From Candidatus Bathyarchaeota archaeon (GTDB lineage Archaea; Thermoproteota; Bathyarchaeia; Bathyarchaeales; WAQA01), in assembly GCA_015520475.1 (NCBI GenBank), contig WAQA01000071.1, positions 1 to 5,629 of the forward strand: a stretch of DNA of 5,629 nt, read 5' to 3'. The translations under genes were made by a program, and so were the position numbers. Below, one piece after another: positions 1 through 5,559 of this stretch. Positions within the stretch are counted from its first letter, which is position 1, and each line of letters begins with the position of its first letter. The notes under the pieces are model-generated. The model saw only the letters and a list, made by a program, of their open reading frames with translations, was not told the DNA's origin and did not search any database.

Positions 1-359
1 TCTTCAGTGTCCGGTAGGATTAGAGGGGCTACTACTGCTTCTTTTATCTGGAATCTGCCAGCTGGCTTCCATCTATTAAACCTGTCTAGGAGTAGGTGAT
101 CCTCTGTTAGGACGGCCTCAAAACCTGATCTTAACTTGATTCTGATCAAGTAGCCATCATACTTCTTTCTTCTTATAATGGTTGCATTGGCCCATCTGAT
201 TGATCCATCATGGGTCAGCGATGCCACTTTAAGGTTTACAGGAGATATCTCGAATTTTCCTTTTTTGGATGAAACCTTCCTCCAGAAGGCTTTCCTCCCT
301 ATCTCCCCTATTCTAACTGGGCCATTAGATGTGAATATTAATGCGTCAGGGTGGAGGCA
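1..359 (-). mobile_element. Intein N-terminal part inside MCM at the Walker B motif
   Basis: The host sequence ADKGIA is followed by CLHPDALIFTSNGPVRIGEI, a typical intein block A: Cys1 nucleophile, a D-x-x-I/V core, G13 and an I-G-E-I end. Block B follows at intein residues 79-91 (GFEAVLTEDHLLL), with the conserved T85-x-x-H88 needed for the N-to-S acyl shift. After that comes a WKPAG stretch (97-101), commonly seen after block B in the Hint fold. The insertion falls between GIA and the expected CIDEFDKM. This gives Cys1 and a likely Cys at +1, as splicing chemistry requires. The element is cut by the window edge after 119 residues. The homing-endonuclease blocks and the C-terminal His-Asn cannot be seen, so it could be a full-length or a mini-intein. 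Inteins in archaeal MCM (cdc21) genes are known from Thermococcales and haloarchaea. I did not assign this one to a named allele. Confidence 0.93.
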
Positions 360-1535
360 TGCTATGCCCTTATCAGCTAAGACGAGGGCGCCTGCTTCAA
401 GGGTCATCCCCCCCGTCTTAGAGGGTAGGACGGCCGCTGTTAAGCCAGCTGCTGTTGTTCCCCTGCCGCTTGTGTAGAGTCCTCTAGGAGCGATCCTTTG
501 AACATACCTTAAAATCTGAGATTTAGCTGTTCCCGGATCACCTATAAGGAGAATATTTATTTCTCCTCTAATTGTTATGTCTGGGAGTTGCTTTGGCACT
601 CCACCGAAGAGAAGATACATTATTGCTTCTTTGATATGTTCATATCCATATATTGATGGAGCTATTGAACGAATTATCTTTCTATGTATCCATGGATCCT
701 TGGAGAGCTTTATAATTTCCTTCTCTTCTTCAGGTGATATCAGAAGAGCCTCTGACTCTTTTCCAACGGATTCAACGTAATTGGCTTCTATTTCGAGGTT
801 AAAGGCTCTCAGCTTTCCCATTCTAGGATATGATGGTGCTTCAGCCCTGATTATGCCAACAACGTAAACTCTGTCTCCAGGTCTGACTATATCAACTATA
901 TCCTTTCCTACGAGTTGGATGTCAAGTGATCTGGGGGTTTGTCCAGGAGGCAGCTCCTCAGGATACTCCTGTATTCTAATTCTCTGTGAATCTACAAATT
1001 CTGATTCTTCCTGTATGAAGTCGAAGGGGCCGGCTCTTCCACACTGCGGATTTGAGCATCTAATTGGGAACGTTAGGAAGGCTCCGGATTGAGGTATAGT
1101 TATTTTGGTTTCGCATCTTCTACATTTGAAGACTGCGTTTACAACGAGAGGCTGAACAGTTGTAGCTCTAACTATGATCCCTTCAACCATGATAAGTTTG
1201 CCGACGTGTTCTGAACCTAAGCTCCTCATGGGGGTTACATGTGGTAATCCGCGGAACCTAACCTTGACCCCTACATCCCTAATCTTCTCAGCGTAGATTG
1301 GATCTTCGATTCTAAGCTGATCATACGCTGCCCTATTTACGTAATCTAAATATTCATCTGGCTTTTCTATTATTGCTTCAGCTAAAGGCTGATCCGCAAT
1401 CAGTAAATCTTCAAAGTCAACTATTATAGATGTTGATCCCTTGATGGCCATCTGAGCTAATCGTTGCCGATACTTCTCTGATTTCAGGAAGTTCTGGAAT
1501 CGTTCTTGAGGGTTCTCCGCTACTAGCTCTGTCAA
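1..1535 (-). CDS. mcm: Replicative DNA helicase MCM, intein-interrupted, 3' end outside window
   Basis: This gene encodes the hexameric AAA+ helicase that unwinds DNA at the archaeal fork. The frame is open from a TTG at 1535-1533 to the window edge (511 codons). Host residues 1-392 show the N-terminal domain, a zinc site (C138-x2-C141 and C160-x4-C165), the allosteric loop region (about 180-203, with QRIRIQEYPEELPPG and PRS) and the AAA+ core with Walker A GDPGTAKS at 332-339. The helix-2 region GRGTTAAGLTAAV follows at 357-369. At the Walker B approach, ADKGIA (387-392), the expected CIDEFDKM is replaced by an intein N-terminus starting at C393. The TTG start is chosen because GAGGAG lies 8 nt upstream, the TTG overlaps the gins23 TGA, and the first in-frame ATG is only at codon 29. 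The Walker A position is close to that of other archaeal MCMs, so the N-terminus looks complete. The Walker B acidic pair, arginine finger and C-terminal winged helix must lie beyond the edge. Family assignment is very secure. Confidence 0.96.
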   Translation of the reverse strand, partial: MTELVAENPQERFQNFLKSEKYRQRLAQMAIKGSTSIIVDFEDLLIADQPLAEAIIEKPDEYLDYVNRAAYDQLRIEDPIYAEKIRDVGVKVRFRGLPHVTPMRSLGSEHVGKLIMVEGIIVRATTVQPLVVNAVFKCRRCETKITIPQSGAFLTFPIRCSNPQCGRAGPFDFIQEESEFVDSQRIRIQEYPEELPPGQTPRSLDIQLVGKDIVDIVRPGDRVYVVGIIRAEAPSYPRMGKLRAFNLEIEANYVESVGKESEALLISPEEEKEIIKLSKDPWIHRKIIRSIAPSIYGYEHIKEAIMYLLFGGVPKQLPDITIRGEINILLIGDPGTAKSQILRYVQRIAPRGLYTSGRGTTAAGLTAAVLPSKTGGMTLEAGALVLADKGIACLHPDALIFTSNGPVRIGEIGRKAFWRKVSSKKGKFEISPVNLKVASLTHDGSIRWANATIIRRKKYDGYLIRIKLRSGFEAVLTEDHLLLDRFNRWKPAGRFQIKEAVVAPLILPDTE

Positions 1536-2116
1536 CTTTTGGTCTCCTCTAAGATTTTACTCTGCCAACTACTTATAATCCTTCTCAATTCTTTGAAGAG
1601 TTCCTGTTCTTCAACAGTCATGTTCTTTAGTATCTGCTCCGAATACTCGGATGATGATGCTAGAGATATTATCTTTTTCAGTCTACATGTGATTATGTCT
1701 TGTGATAGCTGTTTAACTCTTTCATATTCCCTTATCTTCTCGATTCCTTCCTTCGATTGCTCCTTTAATTCCTTCAGTAAGTATCTAAGTTTAGGGTAGA
1801 ACCTTTCAGGTAATGGTGAGAGTTGATAGGCTGGCTGTATCCTCTCTTTCCATTGAATCTTATATAGTCCTGCGGCGCTTATGGATCCATCCTCGGAAAG
1901 CCTTACCAAGCCTGACTTCTCTAATTGTTTGGCAATCCAGAACCTGATAAAATACTCCTTTCCTTCCTCGAACGGTCCTACTTCTACGCCGACGAGATCT
2001 ATTCTAGGTGAGTCTCTAAGCGCGACAACCTTGACTGGAGTATTCTCGAATATGAAGTCTGTATATTCAATAGATGAGAACCCCAACAATATGATGTCAG
2101 CCTCTAATATATACAT
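1532..2116 (-). CDS. gins23: GINS complex subunit Gins23 (Psf2/Psf3-like)
   Basis: This 194-residue protein is a subunit of the archaeal GINS tetramer, which binds MCM and the Cdc45/RecJ-like protein to form the active fork helicase. Residues 1 to about 75 are beta-rich and contain VEVGPFEEGKEYFIRFWIAK followed by a hydrophobic LEKSGLVRL, resembling the small B domain of Psf2/Psf3. Residues about 95-190 are helical and charged, as in the A domain. The B-then-A order separates Gins23 from Gins51/Gins15, which has A then B. The gene directly precedes mcm and its stop overlaps the mcm start, as in the Sulfolobus gins23-mcm pair. The ATG at 2116 has no Shine-Dalgarno sequence. It sits about 26-27 nt after the centre of a TATA-like box, and an in-frame stop just upstream excludes a longer protein. 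The GINS family is called from fold order, sequence feel and context, since motifs in this family are weak. Confidence 0.88.
   Translation of the reverse strand: MYILEADIILLGFSSIEYTDFIFENTPVKVVALRDSPRIDLVGVEVGPFEEGKEYFIRFWIAKQLEKSGLVRLSEDGSISAAGLYKIQWKERIQPAYQLSPLPERFYPKLRYLLKELKEQSKEGIEKIREYERVKQLSQDIITCRLKKIISLASSSEYSEQILKNMTVEEQELFKELRRIISSWQSKILEETKS
1544..1549 (-). promoter_or_regulatory. Shine-Dalgarno site of mcm
   Basis: GAGGAG lies inside the last codons of gins23 and ends 8 nt before the TTG at 1535. It decides the mcm start, because no ATG or GTG is near and the TTG overlaps the gins23 stop (TTGA). Translational coupling of helicase and GINS subunit is inferred. Confidence 0.75.
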
Positions 2117-2138
2117 TAAAAGAAGTAATCATAGGATG

Positions 2139-2146
2139 GATATAAA
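2139..2146 (-). promoter_or_regulatory. TATA-like box of the gins23-mcm operon
   Basis: Read on the minus strand, TTTATATC is preceded by a purine-rich GAGAG that could serve as the TFB recognition element. Its centre lies about 26-27 nt upstream of the gins23 ATG, the usual TATA-to-transcription-start distance in archaea. With no Shine-Dalgarno sequence present, the transcript is predicted to begin at or next to the ATG (leaderless). Confidence 0.6.
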
Positions 2147-2150
2147 CTCT

Positions 2151-2165
2151 CATGAATTGTTCATG
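2151..2165. promoter_or_regulatory. Inverted repeat, candidate operator copy 1
   Basis: CATGAATTGTTCATG is a 6-bp inverted repeat (CATGAA/TTCATG) around a TTG centre. Its inner 11 bases, TGAATTGTTCA (2153-2163), recur exactly at 2191-2201. The core lies 6 nt upstream of the gins23 TATA-like box on the minus strand, a position where a bound protein could affect TBP/TFB. The symmetry and repetition are seen directly; the operator role is inferred. Confidence 0.5.
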
Positions 2166-2189
2166 TACGGCTTTTATGTTCTGGTAGCC

Positions 2190-2202
2190 CTGAATTGTTC
2201 AG
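2190..2202. promoter_or_regulatory. Inverted repeat, candidate operator copy 2
   Basis: CTGAATTGTTCAG is a 5-bp inverted repeat (CTGAA/TTCAG) around the same TTG centre as copy 1, whose core starts 38 bp away. The outer flanking bases differ between copies (CA..TG versus CC..GA), but the inner 11 bases are identical. It lies 6 nt upstream of a TATA-like stretch on the plus strand at 2208-2215, mirroring copy 1 and its box. Confidence 0.5.
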
Positions 2203-2207
2203 AGATT

Positions 2208-2215
2208 CATATTTT
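2208..2215 (+). promoter_or_regulatory. Possible TATA-like element for rfcS-rfcL
   Basis: CATATTTT on the plus strand is preceded by a purine-rich GAGA. If it is a TATA box, transcription would start near 2237 and give a leader of about 65 nt, consistent with rfcS having its own Shine-Dalgarno sequence. CTTTATTT around 2235-2242 is an alternative box. The match is weak and rests mainly on its mirrored position relative to the second inverted repeat. Confidence 0.3.
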
Positions 2216-2290
2216 GACTCTTTCATCTTTCTCTCTTTATTTGCATGTATGGATAAGGCTAATCTATGAGGGATCTCCATAATAATATGG

Positions 2291-2296
2291 AAGGTG
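2291..2296 (+). promoter_or_regulatory. Shine-Dalgarno site deciding the rfcS start
   Basis: AAGGTG matches the AGGTG part of the archaeal ribosome-binding consensus and ends 6 nt before the ATG at 2303. It overlaps the GTG at 2294, making that GTG an unlikely start and favouring the ATG at 2303. Confidence 0.6.
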
Positions 2297-2302
2297 TCCA
2301 AG

Positions 2303-3274
2303 ATGAGTTATGAGATGTGGACTGAGAAGTATCGTCCAGTTACGCTTGATGATATGGTAAATCAGAAGGAGATCGTTGAGAGGTTGAAGAGTTTTGTTAA
2401 GGCTAGGAATGTTCCTCACTGCATTTTTGCTGGTCCTCCGGGGACGGGGAAGACGACGGCGGCTCTATGCCTCGCCCATGACCTGTACGGCGAGGGATAC
2501 CGTGAGCATATTATGGAGTTAAATGCAAGTGATGAGAGAGGCATAAATGTTGTTAGGGAGACCGTAAAGACTTTTGCGAGAACTAGATCGATGGGTGAGG
2601 TTTCATTTAAAATTTTGATTCTTGATGAGGCTGATAATATGACCGCGGATGCTCAGCAGGCTTTAAGGAGAACTATGGAGCGATATACCGAGACAGCCCG
2701 CTTCATTTTAATAGCTAATTACAGCGGGAAGATTATTGAGCCTATCCAGTCAAGATGCGCCCCGTTCAGATTCACGTTTCTACCTGAGGAAGATATAATT
2801 AACAGGATCAAGTTCATCTGTGAAAATGAGAATGTTGATATATCTGAGGATGGTATAGATGCTATACTTGAGGTTGGCGAGGGTGACTTAAGGAGAACAA
2901 TCAATATTCTCCAGGCAGCTGCTTCTGTTGGGAAGGTGATAACCGCAGATGTTGTCTATTCCGTTGTTGGAAGAGCAAACCCGGCGGATATCCGGGAGAT
3001 GATAAGGCTTGCGATGAATGGAGAGTTTATAGAGGCGAGGAAGAAGCTGAGAGAGATGATTCTCAAGTATGGGCTTGCTGGAAGCGATATTCTCAAGCAG
3101 GTTCACCTTGAAATATTCAGGTTAAATATTCCGGATCGCTGGAAGATTAAGCTGGCTGACACTGTAGGCGAGATAGACTTTAGGCTTATTCAGGGATCTG
3201 ATGAGGAGGTCCAGTTAAGCGCCTTATTGGCGAGGCTTGCTGAGGCTGGCTATGAGATTCGGGGTGACCTATAA
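2303..3274 (+). CDS. rfcS: Replication factor C small subunit
   Basis: This AAA+ ATPase forms the four-copy part of the archaeal clamp loader, which opens PCNA and loads it at primer-template junctions. Numbered from the ATG at 2303 (323 residues, normal for the family), it shows the N-terminal RFC box WTEKYRP (6-12), Walker A GPPGTGKT (44-51), NASDERG (74-80), Walker B LDEAD (107-111), the arginine-finger motif SRC (150-152) and sensor 2 GDLRR (194-198). A helical collar domain follows. A GTG at 2294 would add three residues but overlaps the ribosome-binding site, and an ATG at 2315 would sit too close to the RFC box. The Walker A site, where RFC inteins are known in other archaea, is uninterrupted. 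rfcL begins 3 nt after the stop, so the two subunits are almost surely co-transcribed. Confidence 0.97.
   Translation: MSYEMWTEKYRPVTLDDMVNQKEIVERLKSFVKARNVPHCIFAGPPGTGKTTAALCLAHDLYGEGYREHIMELNASDERGINVVRETVKTFARTRSMGEVSFKILILDEADNMTADAQQALRRTMERYTETARFILIANYSGKIIEPIQSRCAPFRFTFLPEEDIINRIKFICENENVDISEDGIDAILEVGEGDLRRTINILQAAASVGKVITADVVYSVVGRANPADIREMIRLAMNGEFIEARKKLREMILKYGLAGSDILKQVHLEIFRLNIPDRWKIKLADTVGEIDFRLIQGSDEEVQLSALLARLAEAGYEIRGDL
3263..3267 (+). promoter_or_regulatory. Shine-Dalgarno site of rfcL
   Basis: GGTGA lies inside the last codons of rfcS and ends 10 nt before the TTG at 3278. It is the only ribosome-binding match near the conserved rfcL N-terminus and supports the TTG start. 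Confidence 0.55.
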
Positions 3275-3277
3275 AAA

Positions 3278-4501
3278 TTGTATGTTCCATGGACTGTTAA
3301 GTATAAGCCTAAAACAATATCTGAAGTTGTAGGTAATGATGATGCTAAAAGGAAGATTATAGAGTGGATTAAGAGTTGGGATAGGGGGGTGCCAAGTAAG
3401 AGGGCGGTCTTTATCTATGGCCCTCCAGGTGTTGGAAAAACAGTTTTTATAGAGGCCTTAGCCCGTGACTTTGGGATGGAACTTGTTGAGAGTAACGCTA
3501 GTGATTATAGAGTTGCAGATGCTGTTAAGAGATTTGCCGGTAGAGCATCGGAGTACTCAACTCTCTTCGGGAAGAGACGTCTAATACTCTTCGATGAGCT
3601 CGACGGGATAACTGGCACCGCAGATAAAGGTGGAGTCCGCGTTATCACGGACATAGTTAAGAATACTAGATGTCCAATAGTTCTTATAGCGAATAATGCT
3701 TATGATCCTCGATTCTCAACTTTGAGGAAACATTGTTTCTTGGTGGAGTTTAAGAGACTATCTAAAAGTCTGCTGATTAAGCATTTGAGGAGGATATGCG
3801 CTCTTGAAGGTATAGCTGCGGAGACTGAAGCTTTAAGGTTTATAGCTGATAGGGCTAATGGAGATGTTAGGTCAGCGGTGAATGATCTTCAGGCTCTTGC
3901 TCAGGGCAAGAAGACATTGAAGTATGAGGATGTGTCATGGCTTGCCTATAGGGATAGAAAAGATGTTATCTTCAATGTTCTCAGGAGAATCTTCTATTCG
4001 AGGGATGCGAATGATGCTAAGATGGCGATTGACATGGCAGATGTGGATCCGGATATGCTCTTCGAATGGATATATGAGAATCTACCATATCATATAAAGA
4101 ATCCTAAGGAATTAGCTTCTGCGATGGATTCTCTTTCACGTGCAGATGTGTATCGTAGCAGGGTGAGATCGACTCAGGATTGGTCTTTACTCCGATACGT
4201 TATAGATCTTATGACTGCAGGAATATCCGTTTCTTGGAGTAGAAGGGCTAGAGGCTGGGTTCCATTCAAGTTTCCTGAGAGGATACGTTCCCTTTCAGGT
4301 TCTAAGGGCGAGAGAAACCTGCTGTCAGCTATTGGAATGAAGATAAGGAGGCGCTGTCACGTATCAGCTAATAGGGCTGTGAAGGAGATTATACCATACT
4401 TGAAGGTTATATTTGAGAATAATGATGAGATGGCTTCTGGATTGGCTCGGTGGCTGGATCTAGATGATGAAATGATCAAATATCTTAGAGGAGATCTGTG
4501 A
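3278..4501 (+). CDS. rfcL: Replication factor C large subunit
   Basis: This is the single-copy large subunit of the archaeal clamp loader, the counterpart of eukaryotic RFC1. Its 407 residues begin with the RFC box VPWTVKYKPKT (3-13), then Walker A GPPGVGKT (48-55), SNASD (72-76), Walker B FDELDG (105-110) and sensor 2 GDVR (195-198). Where small subunits carry SRC, this protein has LRKHC (149-153) and so lacks the arginine finger, as expected for the large subunit. The C-terminal half is the collar and a helical tail. The start is TTG: there is no ATG or GTG before the conserved RFC box. The protein ends in YLRGDL with no clear PCNA-interacting QxxLxxFF-like box, although such tails occur in some archaeal RfcL. 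It follows rfcS by 3 nt and faces moaB tail to tail across 26 bases. Confidence 0.96.
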   Translation: MYVPWTVKYKPKTISEVVGNDDAKRKIIEWIKSWDRGVPSKRAVFIYGPPGVGKTVFIEALARDFGMELVESNASDYRVADAVKRFAGRASEYSTLFGKRRLILFDELDGITGTADKGGVRVITDIVKNTRCPIVLIANNAYDPRFSTLRKHCFLVEFKRLSKSLLIKHLRRICALEGIAAETEALRFIADRANGDVRSAVNDLQALAQGKKTLKYEDVSWLAYRDRKDVIFNVLRRIFYSRDANDAKMAIDMADVDPDMLFEWIYENLPYHIKNPKELASAMDSLSRADVYRSRVRSTQDWSLLRYVIDLMTAGISVSWSRRARGWVPFKFPERIRSLSGSKGERNLLSAIGMKIRRRCHVSANRAVKEIIPYLKVIFENNDEMASGLARWLDLDDEMIKYLRGDL

Positions 4502-4527
4502 CGGTTTCTTGTAAATGCCACAAATCT

Positions 4528-5073
4528 TTATGTGTCGCTCTTCTTTTCACGTGCATGCTTCACTATGTGGCCTACCTCTGGTATTATTAGCCTCTCCAGT
4601 GCTATCCTTACACTGTTTGGTGATCCAGGTATACAGAAGATTGCTTTTCCTCTGGAGACTCCGGCTAATGCCCTCGTCATTATAGCAGCTGATCCTATCT
4701 CTCCGTAGCTTATGAATCTGAAGATGTCGCCGAACCCTTCTAGTTCCTTTTCTAGGAGGGGTCTTACAGCCTCTATGGTTACATCATCCGGACTTATTCC
4801 TGTTCCACCGCATGTTATGACTACGTCGGTTTTTCTGGATTTTAATGCTCTGAGTAAAGCCTGTTGTATTTTATCTCTATTATCTGGTAGAGTCTTTCTG
4901 CTGACGATTCTATGTCCATGTCTCCTTATTAACTGAACCATTAAGTCTCCTGACTCATCATCAATCTTCTCTCCGCTTTTAATCTTCTTATAACGTGATG
5001 AACTGCATATTATAATTGTAAAACTTAATTTTTTAGGTGCTTCGTCTTTATGTTTGATTGATGTTTCGTTCAG
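4528..5073 (-). CDS. moaB: Molybdenum cofactor biosynthesis protein MoaB, predicted CTG start
   Basis: This MoaB/MogA-family protein is expected to adenylylate molybdopterin (or the tungsten equivalent) before metal insertion; in archaea MoaB does the work of MogA. Numbered from the CTG at 5073 (181 residues, a normal family length), it has HKDEAPKKLSF (8-18), the first strand FTIIICSSSR (18-27), DDESGDL (38-44), GGTGISPDD (89-97), a GEIGSAA stretch (124-130) and PGSPNS (149-154). The acidic residues in DDESG and SPDD match the catalytic region of the family. The first ATG, at 4941, would remove 44 residues including strand 1 and DDESG, so it cannot be the main start. No ATG, GTG or TTG occurs between the upstream stop (5091-5089) and that ATG. 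CTG at 5073 overlaps the moaC TGA and has AAGGAGG 9 nt upstream. Function is secure; the start codon is inferred. Confidence 0.9.
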   Translation of the reverse strand: MNETSIKHKDEAPKKLSFTIIICSSSRYKKIKSGEKIDDESGDLMVQLIRRHGHRIVSRKTLPDNRDKIQQALLRALKSRKTDVVITCGGTGISPDDVTIEAVRPLLEKELEGFGDIFRFISYGEIGSAAIMTRALAGVSRGKAIFCIPGSPNSVRIALERLIIPEVGHIVKHAREKKSDT

Positions 5074-5516
5074 ATTGTTCTGCCTCCTTTAATTTTCTCC
5101 GTAACTCTTATGTCCTGTATGCATGTATAGGGGTACTGTCCCTCCCTGTCCTTCTCATACTTCTTCGTCATATCCCATATTGTTATTAATGCTATGGCTG
5201 TCGCTGTTATTGCTTCCATCTCAACGCCTGTCTGAGCCTTCGTCTTAACTGTTGATTCAACCTCTATGGTTGAGTCGTCGACAACTCTTACTTTAACATC
5301 TACCTTTGTTAGCGGTATCTGGTGGCATAATGGAATCAACGAGTTCGTATTCTTTGCGGCTAATACTCCAGCTATTTTGGCTGTGTTTATCGGGTCTCCC
5401 TTCTCGATCTTTCCTTGCAGTATAAGCTTTACTGTCTCCTTTCTCAGTTTGATTCTTCCCTTTGCTGAGGCTTCTCTGTAAACTTCAGGTTTACCTGTTA
5501 TATCAACCATTGACAT
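5070..5516 (-). CDS. moaC: Cyclic pyranopterin monophosphate synthase MoaC
   Basis: MoaC converts the cyclic GTP derivative made by MoaA into cyclic pyranopterin monophosphate, the second step of Moco synthesis. The 148-residue protein begins MVDI after a short Met-Ser, then has YREASAKGRI (13-22). It also has the signature LIPLCHQIPLT (60-70) with the active-site histidine H65, GVEMEA (97-102) with the two conserved glutamates, and DMTK (115-118), which provides the catalytic Asp-x-x-Lys seen in E. coli MoaC as D128 and K131. LCHQ is a small variation on the more common LCHP. Length and order of motifs fit a complete single-domain MoaC. Two ATGs, at 5516 and 5510, are possible; neither has a convincing Shine-Dalgarno sequence, and the second would start exactly at MVDI. 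moaB overlaps its stop codon, indicating a coupled operon. MoaA, MoaD, MoaE and MoeA are not in the window. Confidence 0.96.
   Translation of the reverse strand: MSMVDITGKPEVYREASAKGRIKLRKETVKLILQGKIEKGDPINTAKIAGVLAAKNTNSLIPLCHQIPLTKVDVKVRVVDDSTIEVESTVKTKAQTGVEMEAITATAIALITIWDMTKKYEKDREGQYPYTCIQDIRVTEKIKGGRTI
5083..5089 (-). promoter_or_regulatory. Strong Shine-Dalgarno site for moaB
   Basis: AAGGAGG, a perfect ribosome-binding match, lies in the last codons of moaC and ends 9 nt before the CTG at 5073. It supports translation beginning at the moaC-moaB junction although no standard start codon is there. Confidence 0.75.
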
Positions 5517-5559
5517 GGTCTATTTTCCCTAGTATAGGATCCTTCTTGCTTCTCTTTAT

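Noticed and set aside
178..780. Plus-strand open frames of 99 and 67 codons (178-477 and 577-780)
   Set aside because: They lie antisense to the well-conserved MCM and intein frame, show no recognisable family and have no ribosome-binding signal.
1881..2282. Plus-strand open frame of 133 codons crossing gins23 and the control region
   Set aside because: Most of it is antisense to gins23, its translation is low-complexity and serine-rich without domain features, and it would run through the divergent promoter region. A regulatory antisense transcript cannot be excluded, but a protein is not supported.
2117..2302. Replication origin in the intergenic region between replication genes
   Set aside because: No Orc1/Cdc6 gene, origin recognition box-like repeats or long AT-rich unwinding stretch is visible. 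The two palindromes fit a promoter operator better.
4498..4590. Short GTG-started plus-strand frame overlapping the rfcL stop, with GAGGAGAT just upstream and several Cys codons
   Set aside because: It is only about 30 codons, runs antisense into conserved moaB sequence and resembles no protein. The GAGGAGAT match encodes the end of RfcL and is probably coincidental.
4528..4941. moaB starting at the ATG at 4941 (137 residues)
   Set aside because: This would discard the first strand and the DDESGDL motif, which are clearly encoded upstream in the same frame.
5071..5082. CAGATTGTTCTG, resembling the control-region palindromes
   Set aside because: It lies within the moaC end and moaB start, the match to TGAATTGTTCA is partial and the symmetry differs, so chance similarity is the better explanation.
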